DNA of 64,000 nt, from assembly GCF_025639805.1 (NCBI RefSeq), contig NZ_CP106735.1, positions 1,118,001 to 1,182,000 of the forward strand. Direction: 5' to 3'. The notes below the pieces were generated by a model. It was not told where the DNA came from, did no database searches, and saw only the letters and a program-made list of their open reading frames with translations. The stretch's first letter is position 1. The number at the start of each line of letters is the position of its first letter. A program made the position numbers and the translations under genes. This DNA is from Reichenbachiella carrageenanivorans (GTDB lineage Bacteria; Bacteroidota; Bacteroidia; Cytophagales; Cyclobacteriaceae). Positions 1 through 8,546 of the stretch are shown one piece after another.

Positions 1-1796
1 ACAAAGCCCTTGAACCTACGCCTGAGCAAATCTACATCTCTACCTCCCGAAGGGTCCGTAGGATCTGCACACACCAGATGCCAAATATTACTCGTCTTTT
101 CTTTATTGGATCGAATCGTACGAATCGCTCTACCCCTCATCTGATTAGACATTACAAAAGACCCTACAAAACTGGCTAAAATCAGAACATTGATAGATGG
201 AGCATCCCACCCCTCTCCCAAGAGAGATTTAGTGCCTACCAGCACTTGAATATGCCCTGCATGAAAAACTTGCGTGACAATGTATACCAAGTTTTGCCGA
301 AGTTTAGCGTCTAACTGCACTACTAGGTAATTAGGATCATAGGCCAGAGGATCTGCCTTGACGTCCTCATGCCCAAAAGCAGCTGCAAAAGAAATAAAGG
401 AAGATAAAGCACTGGCTGGCAGGATAACCAAAGACCCTGTAAGAACACCCAACTTCGAATTGATACTTGAATCTCTTCTCAGCGATTCGAATATAGGAAC
501 TACACCAAGTTTTGTAATAGGTACCTTATCAGACAAAAATTCCTGCCGGATAAAATCTCCCAATATGACCTGACGAAGGTCATCTTTCAACACCCCTTGT
601 TCAAATCGAGTGATTTTCTGAATACTAGCTAGTTTGCCAATACTAGCTGTAAGCACTTTGTCCAATTTAGAATCATCAGCAAGTTTGATTTTTTTTCGCT
701 CCAATGCTCCACCACGCTTGAGCTGACGAATGATTTGCTGCTGATGCTGCTGACTCACAGGATCTTCCGTTTCAAATTCATTTAAATAATAATCTAACAG
801 ATGTGCTAACCATTCCAAATCAAGTTTGGGGAGCTGGGCTTTCTGGTTGCCCGTAATCTCAAAGTGATACTTTGTAAGCGAAACTTGGTGATGATGAAGG
901 AAAACGAGGAAAGCCGAATAATAAGCCATATGATTATAAATCCATTCATGTTCCTCCTTTGGGTTCGTAACCGATGAGTGATTAGCAATATGGCTGAGCA
1001 ATACGGCATCTTTAGACAAAGAATCAAATAGTCCTTTAATATTAGCTCTATAGCTTTTGAGCTTAGCTAATTCCACTGCTGAAGGTTCCGATATTTGTAT
1101 GTAATCTTGATGTGGACATAAGTCGCCTTCTTTGACCAATTCGGGCACCGAGATTTCGGTGTCGACAGGGCCATTGAGAGTGAGATACCTATTCCACTCA
1201 GCATACGACACATCATAAGGTGGCGTAGCAGTGAGTCCCACTACAGTGGGCTTTAGCACTTCTTTAATTTGAATAATAGACTTCCACCATTCATTTTTTA
1301 GGTGATGTGCTTCGTCTATCACAATCGTCCCCAATCGAATATCCTTTAGTGATTGGATGACGTTTTCTATTTTTTTCTTTTGTACCCTTCGGGGCTTTGA
1401 ATGCTCCTTAGCTTCTAACTCATCAAGTTCGTCTTCTAGCTCTTGCTCACCAGAGCATGCCGCATGAAGCCCTTGATAGGTGCTCACCGTAACAAACCCT
1501 GGTGATTGGATGTGGTTAGAAATCCAACTGGGCCTCTGATCAGATTGCAAAAACAATTCGCAAAACCGTTGAATCCATTGATTTCGGATGGCAATCGTAG
1601 GGGCTAGTATAAGCGTAGGTTTGTCCAAACGAAGCATGGCTTCTAAGCCGAGTACTGTTTTGCCAGAACCTGGCGGTGCGATCACATGCAAATGATTATC
1701 ATCAAGATGCTCTTGGAGATCATCCAAAACTCTTTTTTGGTATTTTCTCCACTCATACTTAAACTGGATGTGTTTAGGAAATGCTTCTAGTTTCAT
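1..1796 (-). CDS. DEAD/DEAH-box (SF2) helicase, C-terminus off the left edge
   Basis: A reading frame of 598 codons starts with ATG at 1796 and is still open at base 1, so the C-terminus is missing. It is an ATP-dependent superfamily 2 helicase or translocase. Visible motifs: Walker A APPGSGKT (residues 40-47), motif Ia-like LILAPT (62-67), Walker B/DEAH as VIDEAHHLKNEWW (from residue 159), motif III-like GLTATPP, and near the edge the motif VI-like QMRGRAIRTIR. An acidic/basic stretch around residues 117-145 lies between motifs Ia and II. The short N-terminus before Walker A (about 39 residues) and the visible length fit stand-alone DEAD/DEAH proteins of the UvrB/ResIII type. The upstream 137 bp is shared with a divergent secreted-protein gene. 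Which pathway it serves cannot be told from the visible part. Confidence 0.9.
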   Translation of the reverse strand, partial: MKLEAFPKHIQFKYEWRKYQKRVLDDLQEHLDDNHLHVIAPPGSGKTVLGLEAMLRLDKPTLILAPTIAIRNQWIQRFCELFLQSDQRPSWISNHIQSPGFVTVSTYQGLHAACSGEQELEDELDELEAKEHSKPRRVQKKKIENVIQSLKDIRLGTIVIDEAHHLKNEWWKSIIQIKEVLKPTVVGLTATPPYDVSYAEWNRYLTLNGPVDTEISVPELVKEGDLCPHQDYIQISEPSAVELAKLKSYRANIKGLFDSLSKDAVLLSHIANHSSVTNPKEEHEWIYNHMAYYSAFLVFLHHHQVSLTKYHFEITGNQKAQLPKLDLEWLAHLLDYYLNEFETEDPVSQQHQQQIIRQLKRGGALERKKIKLADDSKLDKVLTASIGKLASIQKITRFEQGVLKDDLRQVILGDFIRQEFLSDKVPITKLGVVPIFESLRRDSSINSKLGVLTGSLVILPASALSSFISFAAAFGHEDVKADPLAYDPNYLVVQLDAKLRQNLVYIVTQVFHAGHIQVLVGTKSLLGEGWDAPSINVLILASFVGSFVMSNQMRGRAIRTIRSNKEKTSNIWHLVCADPTDPSGGRDVDLLRRRFKGF

Positions 1797-1933
1797 AGGA
1801 ATATTTCAAACGCCAATTTATACATCGTAAGTTGTTTTTTACTCCCTCCTCTCTCTGTTTCTGGCTTAAATTTTTTGCATTCAAGAATATCCACTCATCA
1901 AGCCCTATTGATTTTTTGTCGTAATTTCGAACC

Positions 1934-2608
1934 ATGAACAAAACCTTCTTTCTCCCCATCATATTCCTATTATTAAGCCTTTCGGCTAAAAGTCAGGGTG
2001 TTTCTGCTTCTTTTATCATACCAAAAAATGGCTATGTATCTGTCCCCGTAAGCCCACTCTCTGTACGTGGACTGGGACTTAGTTTTGGTATACTGGGTAT
2101 CGAAACGGGTGCTTCTTTGTACAACATGCCTGGACTACCCATGACGGGCTTGCCTTTTGATGCGGACGAGCCACTCACTGGACCACATTGGTCGATTATC
2201 GTACCACTACAACTCTCTCTCACCTTTGATGCTGATGCGATGTCCGTCAAGTTTCTTGGTGGTGGATTTGGCATGGGACACATAGCACCACGCATCAACT
2301 ATGGCAACATGGATCGAGCCATTCGCGATTTTGAAAACTGGGATGTCACCAATGCCGATCTAGAGGTAGAAAATAAATTAGGATTTGGCTGGATGGCTGG
2401 AGTGGAATTGGCCTTCCATGTCAATAAAAATTTTTCCATCACCACGGAAGTACAATATCTGAAAGGGGATTCTGGTGCCGCCATTACTGGCGCATACTCT
2501 GGAGGTTCTATAGGAGGAAATATAGAGACCAGATCGGTTGCTTATCCTGATGCCGTCACCGCCTTAGAAGGGGTAGAGATCTCTATTGGAGTAAAAATGA
2601 ATAAGTAA
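1934..2608 (+). CDS. Secreted or outer-membrane beta-barrel-like protein, unknown function
   Basis: The 224-residue product starts with a clear signal peptide (MNKTFFLPIIFLLLSLS, then AKSQG). The mature part is rich in Gly and in alternating hydrophobic/polar stretches (for example SFGILGIETGASLYN, LTFDADAMSVKFLGGGFGMG, FSITTEVQYLKGD), the usual look of a small outer-membrane beta-barrel. The last residues (VEISIGVKMNK) resemble a final strand but do not end in an aromatic residue, which weakens an Omp assignment. The start is an ATG at 1934; a TAATTTCG sequence (1922-1929) resembling the -7 element lies only 4 bp upstream, so either the mRNA is nearly leaderless or that match is chance. No specific family recognised. 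Confidence 0.75.
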   Translation: MNKTFFLPIIFLLLSLSAKSQGVSASFIIPKNGYVSVPVSPLSVRGLGLSFGILGIETGASLYNMPGLPMTGLPFDADEPLTGPHWSIIVPLQLSLTFDADAMSVKFLGGGFGMGHIAPRINYGNMDRAIRDFENWDVTNADLEVENKLGFGWMAGVELAFHVNKNFSITTEVQYLKGDSGAAITGAYSGGSIGGNIETRSVAYPDAVTALEGVEISIGVKMNK

Positions 2609-2642
2609 GCAATCCCGTTAGTCTCTCTTACAAAGCAAACCA

Positions 2643-3536
2643 CTATGCGGTTACTGGGTCAAACTGTTTTTGTATAAAATCTCTTACCTGCTCCATGAGC
2701 CACATTGGAGTAGACGTAGCACCACAGATTCCTACAGAATCTGTCGATTTGATCCAGCTTAGGTCTATTTCTTCTTCGCTACCTACGAAATAACTACGCT
2801 CGTTAAAGTTTTTGCAGACACCATAGAGTGCTCTACCGTTAGAGCTTTTTTTGCCACTTACAAAAATGATCACATCATGCTTTTGAGAGAATTTCTCCAT
2901 GCTAGGCTCTCTGTTAGAGACCTGACGACAAATGCTATCATTGGCTTTGAAGTCCGTGACTTCTAACTCGCCTTTGGCTTCCGTTATTCTGGCCTCTATC
3001 ATTTCCTTAAGGCGATAAAACCCTTTGGTGCTTTTGGTGGTCTGGCTGTATAGGGTAACGGGTCTAGAAAAGTCGATTTGCTCTAAATCTTCATCTTCCA
3101 TCACGATGATAGCCTTTTCTTTCGTTTGACCAGTGAGCCCGATTACCTCGGCATGCCCTGGCTTTCCATAGATCACAATCTGACCCTCTTGCTCTTCCAT
3201 TTGATCGAAAGATCCTTTCACTCGGTTTTGTAATTTGAGTACTACCGGACAAGAGGCATCGATCAGTTCGATGTTGTTTTCGATAGCTATTTTATACGTT
3301 TCAGGTGGTTCGCCATGGGCTCTGATGAGCACCTTACAATCCTTCAAATCTTTAAGATCGTCATTGCTAATAATGACCAAACCCTTGCCTGCCAATCGTT
3401 CGACTTCCATATGGTTGTGTACGATATCACCTAGGCAGTAGAGCTGCCCACTATCGTTGAGCTCGTCTTCTGCCATCTCGATGGCATACTCTACACCAAA
3501 ACAATACCCAGAGTTTTTATCTATTTCTATGTTCAT
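2643..3536 (-). CDS. ispH: 4-hydroxy-3-methylbut-2-enyl diphosphate reductase IspH
   Basis: IspH (LytB) catalyses the last step of the MEP isoprenoid pathway, reducing HMBPP to IPP and DMAPP with a [4Fe-4S] cluster. The 297-residue protein has the three conserved cluster cysteines at C12 (GYCFGV), C96 (DASCPVV) and C203 (DSICRQV), conserved His residues at 42 (HNHMEV) and 74 (RAHGEPP), and the SQTTKST and SGKKSSNG loops of the family. Length is normal. RAHGEPPETY in place of the commoner AHGV form is a lineage variant. The gene stands alone on the minus strand with a -7-like box 24 bp upstream of the ATG. ispF of the same pathway lies about 8 kb away at 10669-11157. Confidence 0.96.
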   Translation of the reverse strand: MNIEIDKNSGYCFGVEYAIEMAEDELNDSGQLYCLGDIVHNHMEVERLAGKGLVIISNDDLKDLKDCKVLIRAHGEPPETYKIAIENNIELIDASCPVVLKLQNRVKGSFDQMEEQEGQIVIYGKPGHAEVIGLTGQTKEKAIIVMEDEDLEQIDFSRPVTLYSQTTKSTKGFYRLKEMIEARITEAKGELEVTDFKANDSICRQVSNREPSMEKFSQKHDVIIFVSGKKSSNGRALYGVCKNFNERSYFVGSEEEIDLSWIKSTDSVGICGATSTPMWLMEQVRDFIQKQFDPVTA

Positions 3537-3559
3537 CGGATTTGTACAAGCATTTGATG

Positions 3560-3567
3560 CAAAATTA
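3560..3567 (-). promoter_or_regulatory. -7 box upstream of ispH
   Basis: Reads TAATTTTG on the minus strand, an exact match to the Bacteroidota -7 element TAnnTTTG, followed by C, 23 bp before the ispH ATG. No clear -33 TTG was found at the expected distance. Confidence 0.5.
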
Positions 3568-3721
3568 AATTAATTCCATTTGAACTGAATGAAACAACTA
3601 GCGGTATTCTTTTGAGTTTCATACATTATTCAGATTACTCAAAGCAACCTGAATGATTATTTATAGAAACCTAACCGCCCATGATCATTCGAAGATCTTC
3701 AATGGAAGGAGAAGCGCAGTC

Positions 3722-4405
3722 TTACACATTCATCATCTTGCCCGTAGCCAACTGCACAATGTGATCCACCTGCTCTTCAAGAAACATATGAGTAGTATCT
3801 ACATCTACCGCATCTGCAGGTCGTACCAACGGACTCTCTGCTCTAGTCGTATCTATTTTGTCGCGAGACCGGAGGTTTTCTTTCACCTCATCCAAGTCTA
3901 CCAATTGGTCTTTATCAAAGAACTCTTTTTGACGACGTTCGGCACGAACATCAAAATCTGCATTCATAAAAATCTTCAGTTCTGCATCGGGAAATACTAC
4001 CGAACCTATGTCTCGGCCATCCATGACGATACCCTTTGACTTGCCCATTTTTTGCTGCTGTTTCACCATGGCTGCTCTCACCGCTTTGATAGCTGCTACT
4101 TCGCTCACCTTTTGAGAGATTTCCATTTTGCGGATTTTCTTTTCTACATTCAAGCCATTGAGAAACGTCTCATTCTGGTTAGAAGACTTATTGTGATGAA
4201 AAGTAATGCTGATTTCGTCTAAGGCTTTACTCACCGATTTAGGGTTCGTCAGATCGATATAGTGCTCTATAAAATAGAGGGTGACAGACCGATACATAGC
4301 TCCCGTATCTACATATGCATAGTTTAGGGCTGCAGCTACACGTTTGGCTGTAGAACTTTTGCCGCAAGCTGAGTAGCCATCTATGGCAATAATGATTTTT
4401 TTCAT
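3722..4405 (-). CDS. cmk: Cytidylate kinase
   Basis: Cmk phosphorylates CMP and dCMP in pyrimidine nucleotide metabolism in the cytoplasm. The 227-residue product opens with MKKIIIAIDGYSACGKSSTA, where GYSACGKSS is the P-loop, then has YVDTGAMYRSVTLYF, the typical Cmk NMP-binding segment. The central lid region carries MDGRDIGSVVFPDAELKIF, also a family signature, followed by RAERRQKEF. Length and motif order are those of a normal Cmk. It is transcribed leftward after a small lipoprotein gene and before ispH; the gaps (185 bp to ispH, 59 bp from the lipoprotein stop) leave open whether they share a transcript. Confidence 0.95.
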   Translation of the reverse strand: MKKIIIAIDGYSACGKSSTAKRVAAALNYAYVDTGAMYRSVTLYFIEHYIDLTNPKSVSKALDEISITFHHNKSSNQNETFLNGLNVEKKIRKMEISQKVSEVAAIKAVRAAMVKQQQKMGKSKGIVMDGRDIGSVVFPDAELKIFMNADFDVRAERRQKEFFDKDQLVDLDEVKENLRSRDKIDTTRAESPLVRPADAVDVDTTHMFLEEQVDHIVQLATGKMMNV

Positions 4406-4464
4406 GAGGTATTTGGCTCAAGTTGGAGTTAATGAAATTCTAAAGTTTTAGGTCGCTATAGATG

Positions 4465-4620
4465 CTAGCAGTCTTTTATTGGACAAGGAATCGGTTTGCC
4501 TTGTTTGATCTTCCTTGGTTTTCTCTCCTTAGGATAATGAGATGACTTGCATGAGCTAAAACTGAGTAGCAACCCTAATAAAAGTAATGAAAAAATGCGT
4601 GAGGTATGTTTGAGACCCAT
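4465..4620 (-). CDS. Small lipoprotein, 51 residues
   Basis: A short frame from ATG at 4620 to TAG at 4465-4467 encodes a 51-residue lipoprotein precursor. The first 24 residues form a lipoprotein signal peptide: a basic start (MGLKHTSR), a Leu-rich core (SLLLLGLLLS) and FSSC with the likely lipidated Cys at 24. The mature part is only about 28 residues, strongly basic (HYPKERKPRKIKQ), and ends in GKPIPCPIKDC with two Cys close together. An exact -7 match (TATATTTG at 4638-4645) sits 17 bp upstream of the ATG, which supports a real gene. Small lipoproteins of this shape occur in Bacteroidota; the function is not known to me. Confidence 0.72.
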   Translation of the reverse strand: MGLKHTSRIFSLLLLGLLLSFSSCKSSHYPKERKPRKIKQGKPIPCPIKDC

Positions 4621-4637
4621 GTAATTTTTTGTTTAAA

Positions 4638-4645
4638 CAAATATA
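4638..4645 (-). promoter_or_regulatory. -7 box upstream of the small lipoprotein gene
   Basis: Reads TATATTTG on the minus strand, an exact match to TAnnTTTG, 17 bp before the ATG at 4620. Confidence 0.5.
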
Positions 4646-4775
4646 GTCACAATGCATTTTTGAATGCAATTGTTGCAATATCATATATAACGGCGTATCT
4701 TAAAAAGATTGCGTTGACTATGCCAGCTATTTTTTCGGCCTTTTTAAAGGTTTTTCAAAGCCAATAAATCCAAAC

Positions 4776-4798
4776 AACAGATACACTTCGTATCTGTT
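4776..4798 (+). other. Leader hairpin upstream of the MFS-type permease gene
   Basis: AACAGATAC and GTATCTGTT form a perfect 9-bp stem with the loop ACTTC, ending 28 bp before the ATG at 4827. It is followed by TAGATTTTAAACC, too poor in T for a convincing terminator. It could shape the mRNA leader. A 15-codon frame (4720-4767, three Phe codons) precedes it. Confidence 0.45.
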
Positions 4799-4826
4799 TA
4801 GATTTTAAACCAAAACAATAAGCAGC

Positions 4827-5930
4827 ATGAGTACCATTTCCGCAAAGGCAGACGATATCAAGTGGCCTGAAATTTTTAGCCTAGGAGCTTTAAACGTATC
4901 AGTAGTGATCAGTTGGATTGCCTATCATGAGTACCAGCCTATCCTCTTAGAAAATTTTAGTTTCAATCATTTAGCTGATTTTTTGATCGTGACCAAAGCG
5001 ATCGTATTGATATTGATCCCCGCACTGGCAGGACTTCTTGCCGATTATTTACTGGGTAAAAACGGCAAATTTTTCACCCTATTCACAGTAGGTATAGGAG
5101 CTACTGCAATGATCTTTATGATCGTGGCCTCTATCATAGGTGCTGGTCCTGCGGGTGCTCTCAAACCCTTCTTGCCCTATATGATCATCCTATGGCTAGT
5201 CTCTATGAATCTATTCATCAGTCCAGCCTATTCTATGATCGAAGCCTTTGCACCAGCACAAAAACTTCCCATTGTCATGGGTTTCTTGTTTCTGGTAACT
5301 GAGCTTGTGTATGCATTGGAGCCCTTGGTCGTTGGCCTGGTGCAGTTTTTTGGAGATACCCTGACTTTCATAGTTGGGGGTATTCTGATCTCAGTTAGTG
5401 GCTATTTTTTCCATAAAATTTCTTCGGACGAAGTCATTTCTAGAAAAAAGGAAATGCTAACTGCCACAGCCAAACCCCAGAGTTTAGAAAGCTATATCGC
5501 CATCTTAGTGATCGGCTTGGCACTGGGCATGGGTAAGGCCTTTTTGGTAGAGTACATTCCGGCCAATTTTGAAGCCAACTTTCCCGATCTGGGCAATACT
5601 GGCAGCTATGTATCTTTTGCGCTACTGGGTATGTCGGCTATTCTTGCCTTTGCGATCAGTAAGAAGGTTGCCGTTTGGGAAACTCAAAAAGTCCTAGTAG
5701 CTAGTCTAGTTATCATGGGTATAGGGGCACTTATTTTATTATTTTCATCAAGTGTATCAGTTTCCATTGCTGGTGGCATAATCACTGCCATTGGTTTTAG
5801 TGTGCTCAACATTAGCGGGCTGCCATTTGCTATCAACCAACTCTCTGTCAAACACATCACCTATGGTGTGGGAATTTATATCGGCGCATCAGAAGTATGC
5901 ACCGGATTTTTCGAATACTATTTTAGATAA
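4827..5930 (+). CDS. MFS-type multi-spanning membrane transporter
   Basis: A 367-residue integral membrane protein with about 10-12 hydrophobic segments and short loops. The layout suggests two halves of roughly 180 residues joined by a polar central loop (about residues 200-225, HKISSDEVISRKKEMLTATA), as in major facilitator transporters. The loop after the second segment, GLLADYLLGKNGKF, matches the MFS loop 2-3 pattern (G-x-x-x-D-x-x-x-x-R/K). Substrate unknown. It stands alone on the plus strand, convergent with lgt, and its roughly 110-bp leader holds a possible mini-reading frame and a hairpin. A wrong family name within membrane carriers is possible. Confidence 0.75.
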   Translation: MSTISAKADDIKWPEIFSLGALNVSVVISWIAYHEYQPILLENFSFNHLADFLIVTKAIVLILIPALAGLLADYLLGKNGKFFTLFTVGIGATAMIFMIVASIIGAGPAGALKPFLPYMIILWLVSMNLFISPAYSMIEAFAPAQKLPIVMGFLFLVTELVYALEPLVVGLVQFFGDTLTFIVGGILISVSGYFFHKISSDEVISRKKEMLTATAKPQSLESYIAILVIGLALGMGKAFLVEYIPANFEANFPDLGNTGSYVSFALLGMSAILAFAISKKVAVWETQKVLVASLVIMGIGALILLFSSSVSVSIAGGIITAIGFSVLNISGLPFAINQLSVKHITYGVGIYIGASEVCTGFFEYYFR

Positions 5931-5984
5931 AAAAGAGGCTTATTGGCTGTGAGTCGGCACGAGGTATTGTGCTGGCTTGCAGTA

Positions 5985-7082
5985 CTAGGCTTTCTTCTCT
6001 TCAAAGCCCCAATACTTGACCATAAAAGTAACGCCCCACAAAAACAGCGGTATACTTAGCCATTGCCCCATGTTGAGCGGAATATCTGCTTCCCAAGCCT
6101 CTTGGTTTTCTTTGAAAAACTCTACGATAAACCGCTCCGACCAAAGCATAGTCATGAAAAAACCAAAAAGAAACCCTTCTTTGAGCTGAGTACGGTGATG
6201 GTACCATACATGCGCCAGTATCAAAAACATAAAGATACAAGCCAACGACTCATACAACTGTCCTGGATGTCTCGGGATGCCAAGCACGTCAATTTTGGCG
6301 TATTGCACGCCTCCTGATTTGTACAACTCATAGGGCATTTCCATCCCCGACTGATAATAGATGTGTTTGCTTATGCTCGTTTGTCTAGCCAGAGCATTCG
6401 GTATACTTCTTTCAAAGAAACTTTGGGAAGTAACTGGGTCTAGTTCTATTCCGCGCTTATACTCTAGCACAATTTGTATCGGCACCAATCCAGCGCTATC
6501 GCTCACGGCTTTTCCTCCTTTTTCAAACGAAACATCTTCAAGCCGTTCGTCTCCTTTCAAAAACATATCTTCAACACCACGGGCGAATACGATTCCAGAA
6601 TCTGAACCTGTAGGTAGCCCAATAATTTCCGAATTCATAAAATTGCCAAATCGGATAAATGCCCCTACCAATACCGTAACAATAGCTACTCGATCAAGAA
6701 TCCACAGATAGGTTACTCCATATTTTCTAGCATAGAGATACAACGCGATAAACATCCCAATGGCTCCCCCATGACTCGCAAGTCCACCTTCCCAAATTTT
6801 AAATATCTCAATAGGGTTGCCCAAATAATACGAAGGGTTGTAAAACAGACAGTGGCCCAATCTAGCACCTACCACTACTGCGATGACCAAATACATCGTC
6901 AACTGATCTACGTCTTTTGGGTTCTTGTTTTCTTTTTTGAAAATCCAATACATGACCTGCTGTGCCACGATAAATCCCATGGCAAACAATAGTCCATACC
7001 AACGTACTTCTCTACCAATGCCAGGAATAGTAAACATTTCTGGACTAGGGCTCCAAATGATAAAATCGAGAATAGATGTCAT
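5985..7082 (-). CDS. lgt: Prolipoprotein diacylglyceryl transferase Lgt (long form)
   Basis: Lgt transfers diacylglycerol from phosphatidylglycerol to the lipobox Cys of lipoprotein precursors in the inner membrane. Recognisable segments: GREVRWYGLLFAMGF, the H-G/Arg region GGLASHGGAIGMF, the Lgt signature region FIRFGNFMNSEIIG, and HPGQLYESL near the C-terminus, with seven or so membrane spans. At 365 residues it is longer than usual (about 260-300): the extra residues lie between GNFMNSEIIG and HPGQLYESL, a mostly polar stretch of about 100 residues where the family normally has around 40. It follows trkH with only 6 bp between, so trkA-trkH-lgt look co-transcribed. Confidence 0.93.
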   Translation of the reverse strand: MTSILDFIIWSPSPEMFTIPGIGREVRWYGLLFAMGFIVAQQVMYWIFKKENKNPKDVDQLTMYLVIAVVVGARLGHCLFYNPSYYLGNPIEIFKIWEGGLASHGGAIGMFIALYLYARKYGVTYLWILDRVAIVTVLVGAFIRFGNFMNSEIIGLPTGSDSGIVFARGVEDMFLKGDERLEDVSFEKGGKAVSDSAGLVPIQIVLEYKRGIELDPVTSQSFFERSIPNALARQTSISKHIYYQSGMEMPYELYKSGGVQYAKIDVLGIPRHPGQLYESLACIFMFLILAHVWYHHRTQLKEGFLFGFFMTMLWSERFIVEFFKENQEAWEADIPLNMGQWLSIPLFLWGVTFMVKYWGFEEKKA

Positions 7083-7088
7083 GCTTTG

Positions 7089-8546
7089 TTATATTTTTCG
7101 CCAGAAGTACGGCGTGAGTAAAATCAATACGGTAAAAAGTTCGAGACGGCCAAGTAGCATTAGAAAAGATAAGCACCACTTGCCCAAAGCAGGAATCTCT
7201 GAAAAATTGTCGACAGGCCCTACCTGACCCAACCCTGGGCCAATATTGCCCAAGCAAGTAGCCACCGAACCAATAGCTGTCAGAAAATCCGTTCCGATCC
7301 AAGCCATAAGCACCGAGCCTATGGCAAAGATGGAAATATAGATCATAATAAAAGCTAGGATGTTGAAGGTAATGTCTCTATGTACAGCTTTTTTATTGAG
7401 CCTTACGGGAATGATCGCCGATGGGTGCAGTTGTCTTTTGAGCTCCAAGATACTGTTTTTGAACAAGATGATATGACGTACAATTTTCACGCCCCCAGCG
7501 GTACTACCTGCCGAAGCACCGAAAAACATCATCACAAACATAAGCACGACAATAGACGATGCCCACTGACTATAATCAGCCGTAACGTACCCCGTGGTGG
7601 TAATGATAGAAACGACTTGGAACAATGCATCTCTAAAAGATTGCTCTACGCCTAAACCTGACCTGTTGTACAGACTAATGGCACATATCGCAGTAAGTAG
7701 AATACAAAATCCCGCATAAAATCTAAATTCTTCGTTGCGGTATACGGTCATAAATTTACCATGCAGCCCAAAGTAGGTCATGGTAAAATTAGTTCCCGCC
7801 AAAAACATAAACAGCGTAATGACATACTGAATATAAGGCGACTCATAGTATGCCACACTTGCATTTTTGGTGGAGAATCCTCCTGTTGCCATGGTCGTCA
7901 GGGCATGGTTGATGGCATCATAGAAAGTCATCCCTCCTAGCCATAGTAGCACCACTTCTGTGAGCGTAAGCCCTACATAAATCAGCCACAGCCGTTTAGC
8001 CGTTTCAGTGATTCTAGGCTTCAACTTGTCTGGCGTAATACCTGGCGCCTCTGCCACAAACAGCTGCATGCCACCAATACCTAAAATAGGCAAAATAGCT
8101 ACCGCCAATACTATAATGCCCATGCCCCCTATCCACTGTGTAAGGCTTCGCCAAAAGAGAATCCCCTTGTCTACGGCTTCTATATCCGTGAGGATAGTAG
8201 CTCCGGTAGTAGTAAACCCTGAAATGGTTTCGAAAAAGGCATCTGTAAAATTGGGAATGGCTCCGCTCAACATATAGGGCAGCGTACCAAAAGCCGACAT
8301 GGCAAGCCAGCCTAAAGTCACAATCAGGTACCCGTCCTTCTTTTTTAATTCTTTGCTTTTGTTTTTGCGCGTAAGTATAAAGGCGATATAGCCGACCACC
8401 ATTGTGATCCCTCCAGACTTGAGCAACGGCACCAAATCTCCATCATCAAAATGCAGACTGAATGGTATACAAAGCATCATGAAGGCACCATTGAGCAAAA
8501 GTAACAGCCCTAGGACGTTGACAATGACTTTATAGTTGAATCTCAT
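7089..8546 (-). CDS. trkH: Trk-type potassium uptake protein TrkH
   Basis: TrkH is the ion-conducting membrane subunit of the Trk/Ktr K+ uptake system. The 485-residue protein has the expected many membrane spans and the four selectivity-filter-like loops: SGFTTTGATILTD, TTMATGGFSTKNAS, STTGYVT-type ITTTGYVTADYS, and CLGNIGPGLGQVGP. It lacks nucleotide-binding domains, as expected when a separate TrkA gates it. The ATG overlaps the trkA stop codon by the ATGA arrangement (8543-8546), so translation is probably coupled and subunit amounts matched. lgt follows 6 bp downstream. Confidence 0.95.
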   Translation of the reverse strand: MRFNYKVIVNVLGLLLLLNGAFMMLCIPFSLHFDDGDLVPLLKSGGITMVVGYIAFILTRKNKSKELKKKDGYLIVTLGWLAMSAFGTLPYMLSGAIPNFTDAFFETISGFTTTGATILTDIEAVDKGILFWRSLTQWIGGMGIIVLAVAILPILGIGGMQLFVAEAPGITPDKLKPRITETAKRLWLIYVGLTLTEVVLLWLGGMTFYDAINHALTTMATGGFSTKNASVAYYESPYIQYVITLFMFLAGTNFTMTYFGLHGKFMTVYRNEEFRFYAGFCILLTAICAISLYNRSGLGVEQSFRDALFQVVSIITTTGYVTADYSQWASSIVVLMFVMMFFGASAGSTAGGVKIVRHIILFKNSILELKRQLHPSAIIPVRLNKKAVHRDITFNILAFIMIYISIFAIGSVLMAWIGTDFLTAIGSVATCLGNIGPGLGQVGPVDNFSEIPALGKWCLSFLMLLGRLELFTVLILLTPYFWRKI

